In this document: positions 55,475 through 64,000 of the stretch, one piece after another
Layout: each line of letters opens with the position of its first letter
Numbering within the stretch: position 1 is the stretch's first letter
Source: Adiantum capillus-veneris
Lineage: Eukaryota > Streptophyta > Polypodiopsida > Polypodiales > Pteridaceae
Direction: 5' to 3'
DNA: 64,000 nucleotides
Assembly (NCBI GenBank): GCA_014529385.2
Contig: CM043944.1
Coordinates: 49,020,768-49,084,767, forward strand
Program-made: the position numbers and the translations under genes
The notes under the pieces: generated by a model
What the model saw: only the letters and a program-made list of their open reading frames with translations
What the model was told of the DNA's origin: nothing
Database searches by the model: none

Positions 55475-55823
55475 AACAACTGATGAAAGACTTCTTGATT
55501 TTCCACCTGCCTGCTTTTCTTTCCCATTCATGTGTGCCTGATCCTTTGAATCACCATAATAGTTGCCATTATTAGACATGCATTCAAGCTCTCCAGCCCC
55601 TCCATTGGAGCTTGCATTATCTTCCCCATCATCAATAGATTTGAACCTCCCATTCAAATAACATGCTCCAGTATCTGCCGCAATGGACACAAGAGCATGG
55701 AAAGTGTCGGAAATTGGATACTAAGCATTGGCACGAGTACCCCCACTGGCAACATCCCGAGCTGAAGACTTTCGATCCCTTGCAGCTTGCCTCTCATTGT
55801 ACTTTTGCTTTGAAGGAGACATC
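55475..55823 (-). pseudogene. Coding-like exon of an unknown, probably host, gene
   Basis: Minus-strand sense from an ATG at about 55821: MSPSKQKYNERQAARDRKSS, ARDVASGGTRANA, one TAG, then YPISDTFHALVSIAADTGAC, FKSIDDGEDNASSNGGAGEL, YYGDSKDQAHMNGKEKQAGG and KSRSLSSVVGGF, ending at the GA microsatellite. The basic N-terminus followed by a Ser/Asn/Gly/acid-rich region looks like a regulatory plant protein. I cannot name the family. The TAG and the abrupt end at the microsatellite suggest a fragment. Confidence 0.35.
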
Positions 55824-55849
55824 TGTAAATGCCAAAGACAGATGTCAAC

Positions 55850-57690
55850 GCATGCCTCTAACACAAAACTTTGTTAAAATAAAAAGAGTTTTCACTAGCA
55901 GAACACCAGACATGTTGAATCATGTCTTGGCACCCTTAAACTAAAATCCACATAGGCCAAATGGTGAGGGTTTGAATGATATTGCAGGCTTTGCCCTAAC
56001 AGTAAACAAAATCACACACTGTGCATCACCTCTTCATATGTGCAAAACCACACGCACAGAATCTTGAGTGCATAAGGGAAATTCTTTCACAAAGAGAAAT
56101 GAAGGTCTGACGATGCAACAAAAGAATTTTCTCTCTTGATGCCATACATGAGAGTCCTCTTACCGAGTTGAAACCAGATCAATGGCCATCAATGTTGTCG
56201 TGCAAGATCTGGGCAAATAATTGCAGGCAAAAGATTTGGCGCAGAAATTGCAAAACATCAACACTGTCTTTTCATGAAACCCTAAAAATTATATCATTTG
56301 AAGCGCTTGAAGCTCAGAAAACCTAAGAAATAACGCATGATCGGTTAAGAAGTTGCCACAGAAGAGAAGGTAAAGGAGCACGAGATGCTTGACTTACCTT
56401 ATGATTGAGGCCGTCTGCGTTTCCAAGAGCCCTCGCAAATGGTAAAGCTCACCTGTTGCGTTAGGGAAAAAGGGGTCGTCTGTCGTGTGCCTGTGTAGGT
56501 GGGGGGAGACGGGTGTGTTGCAGTGCTCCAAAAAAACTTTTTTCCAATAAATTGACAAGCTTTGAAGGTTTTTACTCCAAATTACACTAATTTTTTTCAA
56601 AATTTTGGAGGTTTTCTCACCTTCAAATTTAAAATTTAGAGGTAAATTTCAAAATTTGTAGGTGGGATCACACTAAATCTAGGTTTTTTTCGAGCACTGT
56701 GTTGAAATGTGGGCATGCATGCGACAGCGTGGGTGCAAGAGTGGATCCAAAATGTAGATCCCTACATGCGGGCTTCACACGCAGGGCGGGTTGAGGAATA
56801 CTCTCATTGCCCGCCAGCTATTGCCCATCTGCCTGCACAATCCCATTCCCATCTCTTGCCAATGTTCCCGACCTGCCCGTGCACTTTGTTTCTACCTTAT
56901 ACACGCTCTTCCCTCTTACCAAAAGTTTGCCGCCCGAAATATGAGAGGGAATAAGAGAGCTCAGCCGATGAGTTTTGATCTCAAGACTTACTACTCAAGA
57001 TGAACAATTATATTGTTAAAAACAAAATCATTGCTTTAAAAATCATCCCCCCCCCCCCAAAAAAAAAAAAAAACGGCCTCACATGTCTTGCGCTTTCTAC
57101 GAGGGCCCGGTTTAAGCTCTACCGTTTCGCTTCTCGTTCATAGAGGGCGGCAGCAAAAAATGTAAGCACAACAAAAAGCGAATGACATGCGAGGCAAGCC
57201 CATTGATCTATTAAGGCATGTCATGCCTTCCTTGCTACACACACCTCGACTCCGTATAGATCCTCAATCACTAGAGGGCGAGGCACAGGACTTAAGCTTC
57301 AGGAGGAAGGGATGTTGTCAGCGTGAGGAAGATGGCTTCTTGGGTAGTGGTAGATATATACTTTCTTTCTCTCTCAGAACTCACCAGGGACCGAACATTT
57401 GGGACAAGGATGTCGCAGCAACTGTTAGGTAAGGGAGAGGACAAGGAGGTACCATATATTCTCATTGGTATAGTTATCTTAGTTTGCTAGTGGAGCAAAT
57501 TAACTTTTTGAAATACCAATAACAACACCCTCATGTGAAATTTTCTTTAATTAGCTTGTTAGGACATGTGTCTTATGGCATAAGCACTTAATATCCCCCC
57601 CCTTGCCCGTGGGGTAGGTCCCCCCCTCCCTTATGCATACAGTACGAGCATGAAATAATGGGGGGCTACCCCTATTGTATACGCTTATGT
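55850..57690. other. Intergenic, nothing supported
   Basis: Contains a C10A15 run at about 57047-57073. The plus-strand open frames (56709-57003, 57187-57432) have no motif. Confidence 0.5.
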
Positions 57691-57739
57691 TTGACCTCTA
57701 AAAACCCCCCTCTTGTACGCTCACGTGATACCATACAGA

Positions 57740-58999
57740 AATACATAATGAATCCCCCGAGGGTAGTGATTGTTGATGCCATTGTGCATTGATTTGGTTG
57801 GGAATGAGTTGAGTAACATTGACAGAATGAAGAACTCTCAATTCCCAATCCATCGCTGCTTTCCACTGCTCATCCGTCTCCTGGGAAACCTTCTCCTTAA
57901 GTGCATCTCCTTCAGATTTTGATAGCTGGACCATTGGCACCTCATCAGCTTCTGTTAATGGTACTTAAAATTCTTCTTCTCCACCTATCCCTTCTGCTGG
58001 ATGTGTTTCCATCTCAGTGAAAGAGACTAAGGGAATATCAATGTGGGGTTGTTCTGGCGTACCTGCTTCTTCCTACGTCTCTTGTTATCCATCTTGCAGT
58101 AGCTGGTTAACTCTCTTGAGCTCTGTTATCTCCTTGAGCAGCTCTTCTTCTCTTTGTACCCGCATTAACGCAAGGTCTCCACGTTGTGACAACTCTAGCT
58201 TTAGCTCTAGCTTGAGATCTTTATTCTTGTCCTCCAGTGCTTTGTACACTTCATTTGTACCTTTGATCGAGGCAACTGCGGGATTTTCTCTTATCTGTCG
58301 CAAAAAGGTTGCCTGGTTGTCGACTTCTTAACACTTGTGTAAATGTAGGACCGCAACTGCATGATTGGGTATTGTGTACCTTCGCGGTCTCTTTGCTAGA
58401 AAGTGAAAGTGTTGATGATATAACCGTGCTGGTTCTTTCATTGCTTCTTGATGAGATCAGCAAAGGTTGTCGCAGTGGTTTTCTTGGTGAAGGTACCACC
58501 TATGTTTCTGTCTCTAGCTCTCATTGTCATCCCCTTTGTTGGTAACTTGAGAGCTTTAGCCACTATTTCGTTTGTAATTACCACCTCTACTTTGTGCCCT
58601 TGCTGGTCAGTGATCTGGGCTATTCCATCTTCTTTAATTGTAGCTAAAAGCTCATAGGCTTTTTGGAAGTCTAGACCACATGGATCTTGGTCATAAAACT
58701 CTCTGAGTCTAAGCCTTCTGTTAGCTTCTTTTGTTTCGGTCTTTGATGCGACATCATAGACCTCTTTTGGAAAAATCTATAGCTCTACCTGATGTCCTTC
58801 TTCACGTTATATCTGCCTGTGAAAACCGTTGTGTTGTTCTCCTCAAGTTGTTCTTTCGACAGATAGGTTGCTTTGGTTGTCTTTACTGAACTAGGGTCCA
58901 GTTGGTATAGTGACAGCTCTTGCAGCTTCTCTTTTTGGGATACCCTCTTCTTGGCCTTCTCCGCAGCTTGCATTGCTCCTGTTAAGTGCATAGAGTGCC
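57740..58999 (-). pseudogene. Gag-like coding remnant with coiled coil
   Basis: Coherent protein sense runs through about 1.25 kb of the minus strand with several shifts: MQAAEKAKKRVSQKEKLQEL (58973), TTKATYLSKEQLEENNTTVF, then EVYDVASKTETKEANRRLRL, DFQKAYELLATIKEDGIAQI, VEVVITNEIVAKALKLPTKG, RQIRENPAVASIKGTNEVYK, a coiled coil EDKNKDLKLELKLELSQRGD with EEELLKEITELKRVNQLLQD, and an acidic tail to EKVSQETDEQWKAAMDWELR (57830). The I-x-EIVAKALKLP box resembles the capsid-like start of plant gypsy gag proteins. No knuckle is seen. It lies on the same strand as the 61780-63951 element and could belong to that family. Confidence 0.45.
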
Positions 59000-61150
59000 A
59001 GAGGTAGAAAATTTGGCAGATTCTTCTCTGAAACGTCCTTCAGTCTGAATTACTGACAAATTGAGTCAAATTTGCTTCAAATCAATTTTTGAACATGCAT
59101 AGATGCATAAAAACATGTGAAGATCAAAATCATGAAGTCCAAGCAAAATTTTGCAACAAAAGTAAATAATCACGATTATTTACAGCTTATGAATTTTTTC
59201 AAGTTTTTGCAATTTTGGCATCATACGCTTGAAATACATATCAATTAGATACTCTGAGTGAAGTGTGGGTTCATTTGAGTGCACAAGGTGAGAATGGTGC
59301 CAGATTTAGGCTTTCAGTCTTTGAAACAGTAGATATAAAGGAATTTTGAGATTTTGATCTCCAAATTTGTTCAAACTTGGTTAGTGGGCTTAGAACATCA
59401 TGTGCTTTGGTCCCATGAAGGCAAAGTTGCAAATTTTCCCCATCTTGGCAAAAAAGTAAATAATTGCGATTATTAACTTTTTCATCAAAATGAACATTTT
59501 TTGGTGCAACCTGGTTCTAGGCATGATGTAGACCCTGTGTATGTGATATGAGGTGATTTGAATCAAAAAATGGCTCATAAGTTAGAAATTGATTTGAAAG
59601 GACTTCTTTGCATTTTTTGAAAATTTTCCAAGTTATCCTTAATCATGTTGGCTCATACTTGAAATGTGGCATGTAAAAGGTGTGCACAAGTGATAGGTAA
59701 GGTGATGGTATCATTTTCAAGACAAAAATTGCAAAAGTAAATAATCGCGATTATTTACAGCAGTCATACATTTTTTTGCAAAACTTGAAACTTTTGACAT
59801 AAACATATTTTATACACCTAAAACAAGTCCTAAATTGAATTTGGTAAAGTTTTGTCTTGGCAGCATCACTTCGTGCTTTGTTGACTCTGAAATCATCGAT
59901 TTTTGTGAGTACGTGGCCTGTGGATTTGGTTAGTCACTTTTGAGGCCATGGACTTGTCCGCTACATAGTCCTGAAGCAACTCATCCAATTTTAGCCTATT
60001 TGTAGTCAATTTGACCTCGTATGTCAAATTTGACGCTTTGTAGCCTTCGAGCTGTTTTCTGCTTTTCGAGGGTTTGTCTTTGTTGATTTTATGAAACCAA
60101 CCATATACATTGTGTATAAACCCAATTTATAAGCTATCTGTGGAGTCACAATACAATTCTGGCATCTTCCAAAAACCTAGCTTTTCTATTTGGACATGAA
60201 TGGTCAATTGTTGATATAGAAGTGTTCTATCATCTAGGGACATGCTACAGTTCAAGTCTCGTCTGATTTGGTTGAGCTGACAGGCCGCTATGGTCAATTT
60301 CTGGTCATAGATCTTCGTGCACTGCTCAGATTCTAGGGTTTTTTCCTGGGGTTCAGACTAGATACCGGCCGTACAGAATGGATCATTGATAAGTATAGAA
60401 CTTACCCCTCATGTCTCGTGTGAGACGGCGCTGAAAACAGGCAATTGTGGACTCCAAAAACTGTGCGCGAAGAAGGTCGAAAAGCTCTCTCTCCAAAGGC
60501 GACAAGTAGAAATGAGGTGATTTTAGACTACCTTGGGTATCTATACTCGGAGTTCTCGAACCAGTTTTCCCCAAATTCCCCTGTTAGTCTTACTACACCC
60601 TGAAATCTATATTAGCCTCAAAAATTTTCCCAATCAGATTCCTGTAGCTTATTCTGTAATAATTCTGCAAAATTAGGTATGGCCGCCTAATTTAGCCTTC
60701 CCGCTTCCATCTACTAAATTTTTTTGTGACTCTCCGGCTTGTCCTTCTGATCATGAGCATATCTTCAGTTTTTTCTTCTGAGCTCATTTGCTATTTATTA
60801 TTAATTTTTGACCTGTTTATTGAAAAATCAAAGAAAATAACAAAATGTGCTAAAAAAGCACTGAAAATCCAATAATTAAGAAAATCCATTGAAAAACACA
60901 GCTTTATTATTTTTTTGTTAGATTTCTTCATTTTTAGGTCCTAATATCAAGAAAAATGATTATAAATAACAAAAAATACTATTTTTTGATGATTTTCTGA
61001 TAGCATATACACTATTTACACTCATCGGGGAGATATTATTAGTTAATTTCCCGTGCTGATGATTTATAAGGGCATTATTAGGTAATTTTGCAAAAAATCA
61101 TACGTTAACATCAAACTTTTTCCTCCCTCTTCAAACATTGCCCTTAATTA
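59000..61150. other. Non-coding, possible LTR with periodic palindromes
   Basis: No coding sense. Three palindromes about 290 bp apart (separate entry) lie in 59160-59760. The position between an integrase-protease end and a gag start, all on the minus strand, fits an LTR region, but no boundaries or primer site were found. Confidence 0.35.
59162..59758. repeat. Three 22-bp palindromes at ~280-294-bp spacing
   Basis: GTAAATAATC-GCGATTATTTAC is a perfect 22-bp palindrome at 59737-59758. Copies with one or a few changes lie at 59162-59183 and 59456-59477. Flanks (GCAA-AAAGTAAA) are partly shared, so this may be a worn tandem repeat of about 285 bp. Confidence 0.8.
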
Positions 61151-61780
61151 CTTAGTGCCCTTCCACCCCTCCTAGATGGCGTACTCCGGGACGACTGTGT
61201 GCATGGGTTGAACAATTGTATCTATGCATAGCCTTGGTTGGCTCTACCATGCTTTGAAGATCAATGCAATTAAAACCATTATGTTGTGCAAGAGTTGGGT
61301 CTTTAGTAATTAACTCAAGGGTTTATGATGTAGAGGTTTTTTGATGCTGTCTTCCAAAGAGCAAATCTTGTAGCTTGTGTACTCTTTGCTTGATTGTACC
61401 ATAAGGATGCTTTAGCATGCTGATTGCGTAAGCTGTTGGTATCAATAATGGTTATTGTCGAGATTTTTTCTGCCATTAATATATTGGTTTGCTTTGTGCA
61501 GAATGGTGTGGTTGAGTCTTCTGAGACTTAACTCTCCATTACTTGATCGGTTTTACAATTTGCGGAGGAGATAAGTGCTCCTTTTTCTTCCAAATCCATT
61601 TCATGTTAGGTTGCTTGCTCGAAGATGCTCCTCTTTGTGTTTTGAACCTTGGCACCATCTTCGATACAGTAGATGACGTTTTGGGCACCTAGATTTGAAT
61701 CGGCTTGTCCTTAAGCTGTGCTTTTAGTACTCAAATTTGCATGACTCCTTGTATGCTACTTGTAGCATTTTCTTGTTGAG
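61150..61780 (-). other. Weak minus-strand coding sense after the protease-like domain
   Basis: Segments such as ANHKAINILHPLNKKMLQVA (61730-61800), SEDSTTPFCTKQTNILMAEK and MLKHPYGTIKQRVHKLQDLL read like decayed protein, but no domain is identifiable. Confidence 0.25.
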
Positions 61781-62275
61781 AGGATGGAGAATATTGATTG
61801 CTTTATGGTTTGCTCTGCTGGTAACTCCCTTTCCATTCCTTCTTGCTTGGTGCAATTGGAACAATGAGTTGTCGGCCTTTAGGTGATAGCTTGAGCTGAT
61901 TGGTATCCCAATCTGGTACTGCTTTGTACGTCTGTATCCATGAGATTCCAAGAATCATTGTCTCATTCATGTGTTCATCTGGTAAGCATACAAATGGGTG
62001 AGGACATGAACATCCATGTACTATCACATTTAAGTTGACTACTCCCAATGTTGGTGTTGGGTTCTTGTTGCATCCTTTGATAGTCACTATTCCTACTGTC
62101 AAAGACTAACTTGTTGCTTTCTTGTACGTGTAATAACCGACTGCATTTACTCGAGCTCCTGTGCCGACCAATGCATTTGTGCTATGATTGTTAAGTTGTA
62201 CTTTGATGTGAAGGTCCATTCCATCTAACCATTCATCATCTGTTGACACTGCGTCTTTCTGCAATTCCCATTGTC
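61780..62275 (-). pseudogene. Retropepsin-like domain downstream of integrase
   Basis: Minus-strand sense: QKDAVSTDDEWLDGMDLHIK, VQLNNHSTNALVGTGARVNA VGYYTYKKAT, stop, then SLTVGIVTIKGCNKNPTPTL, GVVNLNVIVHGCSCPHPFVC, LPDEHMNETMILGISWIQTY. The N-A-L-V-[GD]-T-G-A-x-V-N box is the retropepsin active site (D-T-G), here with Gly in place of the catalytic Asp. MILGISWI matches the second hydrophobic box (ILG-x-x-[FW]-[LI]). It lies 3' of the integrase on the same strand, and the integrase tail can be read into it in one alternative frame. In Ty3/gypsy elements the protease normally precedes RT, so this position is odd. Confidence 0.65.
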
Positions 62276-62281
62276 AGTCAT

Positions 62282-63202
62282 CTATTTCCAGCATGTTGAT
62301 GGGAATAGGTATTTGTTGATTCTTGAGAGTAGCTTTCCTTTTGAGTACTCGAAGCTGAGCTTCTTCTTGGGCTTCATCAATAACCTGCTCTTTCTTTGCT
62401 TAGCTGCATGCATCCTTTCTAGCAATTCATTGGTTAGTGAAAAATTGTACTTCTTTAAATGACGTCCACTAATCCAGTTAGCCATTGGTTCACCATCTAG
62501 GGTGGATAACTTAACTGCTCCACTTGGAGATATATCTTCAATGATAAACGGTCTGTTTCCCTTTTTCTTAAACTTGGGAATGTGTTGCTTAAGGGAATAG
62601 ACTAGAACTAAGTCCCCTTTTTTGAAGATTTTTGTAATTAGATGGGAATCAAACAATTGTTTTTGTTTTCGCTTTTGTACATAGATGTGAGTTACAGCAG
62701 TTAGTCTTTGCTCATCTAGCTTTTCTAAATCTTCAAGTCTCTCTGACAGTTCATGTACAGTCCATTCAAGATCCTTAGCTACCCCTAGTGTTGGCAATAA
62801 AAATTCTATTAGTAGTATGGCATCAAGATAATAAACAAGGTTAAAGGGTGTTGTATTTAAAGCTGTTTTGAATGAAACTCGATAAGCCCATAGAGCAGCA
62901 TGGAGATTCATTTCCTAATCTGTCCTTCCTGAACTAACCACTTTAGTCAATACTGAGCTAAGAATTTGATTCGTATGCTCAACTTGTTCGTTTGCTTGTG
63001 AGTGATAGGGAGCTGATTTTTTATGGATGACCATAAATTCATTAAGCATATACTCAACTACCTCATTGAGGAAATGAGTTCCCTTGTCACTGACAATTTC
63101 TATTGGCAGTCCATATCTTGTGAACACATACTCATATAAGAATGCGGCGGTGGTTCTGGCATCATTCTTTTGAGTTTCTTTAGCCTTGTCCCACATGGTC
63201 AA
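62282..63202 (-). pseudogene. Ty3/gypsy integrase core and C-terminal domain
   Basis: 63202-62915: TRYGLPIEIVSDKGTHFLNE (second Asp) and SAPYHSQANEQVEHTNQILS (the Glu position, Q-V-E-H-T-N). Then 62911-62282: LHAALWAYRVSFKTALNTTP, FNLVYYLDAILLIEFLLPTL, a helical linker (ERLEDLEKLDEQRL), and the barrel-like C-terminal domain LFDSHLITKIFKKGDLVLVY, GNRPFIIEDISPSGAVKLST, MANWISGRHLKKYN. A one-base shift between the two parts and one near 62400 mark decay. The pattern resembles fern gypsy integrases as I recall them. It inserts element DNA into host chromatin; here it is defective. Confidence 0.88.
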
Positions 63203-63241
63203 ATAGTCCGTAGCTACAATGATATATTCAGCTTGGGTTCT

Positions 63242-63951
63242 CTAAGTAGGTGGCTGTATTGGCCCAACAAAATCTATACCCCATTTTGAAAAATATATAG
63301 CCCCCATCACTCGTCTTAAGGGCATGCTATCTACACGGGTTGGCATTTTTGCTCGTAGACAAGCATCACACATTTGAACGTACTCCTTGGCATCTGCAAA
63401 AAGTATTGGCCACCATATGCCTGCCATTAAGATTGCTCTTGTAGTGGTCTCACTAGAAAAGTGACCTCCAGCTAATCCAGCATGTGCTTGTTCTATAATG
63501 GGAGTATATTCGTCTTCATTTGCACAAAGACGTAGATATTGATCCTTACCTCTCCGATACAATTGGTTTCCAATAAGATCATAATCTCTTGCTTCACTTT
63601 CCATTACTCTTTGATGGCGTTTACTCATATCTTCAAGAAATGTTCTTCTTGATAAGTAAGTAGATAGTTACTCCACTTAGGAACAAGCGACATTTGGAAC
63701 AATGTTACATGAGGTATGGATGTTTGTTTTTGACATTGGGGACAATTTTTCAAAAAAGAATTAATATCACTCCTCATAGTTGGCCAAAATACTCCAAGTC
63801 TCAAGATCCGTCGCATAGTTTGATCTTCGGGAAAGTGACTTCCTACCATGGTAATATGTGCTTGACTTAGGTATTGGGTTTTCTCCTCAGGATTAATGCA
63901 TAAAAGCAATATTCCATCCTGATTTCTTTTGTACAACCTTTCAGGAAGCAA
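63242..63951 (-). pseudogene. Integrase N-terminal region with two H2C2 zinc fingers
   Basis: 63951-63625: ERLYKRNQDGILLLCINPEE, then finger one, HITMVGSHFPEDQTMRRILR...NCPQCQKQ (H-x-H-x-C-x2-C). One frameshift near 63628 leads to 63628-63242: DYDLIGNQLYRRGKDQYLRL, finger two, HAGLAGGHFSSETTTRAILM...MCDACLRAK, then MGAIYFSKWGIDFVGPIQPP (first core Asp) and a stop at 63242. The 63203-63240 gap continues to the core. A second pre-integrase finger ahead of the usual one is visible in sequence. The reverse transcriptase would lie beyond the right edge. Confidence 0.85.
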
Positions 63952-64000
63952 TTGAACATAGCTAATTGCTCAATCAATCCGATTGTAATGGGAAGTGGTA

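Noticed and set aside
1-64000. tRNA, rRNA or endogenous pararetrovirus sequences
   Set aside because: No cloverleaf-type sequence, rRNA core or viral movement/coat motif could be recognised; all RT remnants show Ty1/copia or Ty3/gypsy order.

Overview
This is a repeat-dominated stretch of a nuclear plant genome. Long CT/GA arrays, Ty1/copia and Ty3/gypsy elements primed by initiator-Met tRNA, CACTA and hAT transposons, a fasciclin-like arabinogalactan protein gene and a beta-tubulin exon ending at a consensus GT donor all point to a land plant. The integrase of the gypsy element at the right edge reads like fern retroelement polyproteins as I remember them. A fern or other seed-free plant is therefore my best guess, as an inference. 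I found no rRNA, tRNA or CRISPR. The only gene that looks intact and host-owned is the fasciclin-like protein at 33074-33877 (minus).

Layout, left side. 1-310 is a gag scrap (minus). 2449-3604 is the start of an LTR element: a primer binding site, then an SR-rich gag. About 3771-11090 is a decayed Ty3/gypsy element (gypsy-1, plus) with a long putative 5' LTR, a primer site at 6402 and gag-PR-RT-RH-INT broken by many stops. 11088-13310 is a 2.2-kb cassette between imperfect 50-bp direct repeats, holding an acidic minus-strand reading frame. 13310-15808 plus 21353-21690 is a second gypsy (gypsy-2, plus), cut open by a young Ty1/copia element (copia-1, 15809-21352, minus) with a CATAT target duplication. 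About 21717-25300 may be the gypsy-2 LTR.

Middle. 25300-33000 is AT-rich and gene-poor. It contains a decayed hAT transposase with BED and DUF659 domains (28553-30830, minus) and a GC-rich hairpin at 31865. The fasciclin-like gene follows, then a microsatellite-rich stretch. 36390-37640 is a gag region with two zinc knuckles (minus). At 37659-42501 lies a complete CACTA element (12-bp TIRs, GAA duplication). It keeps a Transposase_24-type gene and the DUF4216 end of the second transposase, has lost the catalytic domain, and carries a fragment resembling a host heavy-metal-binding (HMA) gene.

Right side. 45839-50868 is a second Ty1/copia (copia-2, minus) inserted in a local tandem repeat. 51421-52722 is a 1.3-kb non-coding element with inverted ends flanked by TTAA, piggyBac-like. 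54334-54945 is a broken beta-tubulin first exon with a 218-bp insert. 57740-58999 is a gag-like coding remnant. 61780-63951 is a gypsy integrase with two H2C2 fingers, followed by a retropepsin-like domain downstream of the integrase.

The genes do not form a pathway. The region is a layered record of insertions: copia-1 into gypsy-2, copia-2 into tandem repeats, CACTA into an older coding remnant. The strongest candidates for something undescribed are the integrase-protease order at the right edge, the gene fragment inside the CACTA element, the TTAA element and a possible spliced reading frame upstream of gypsy-1 gag.
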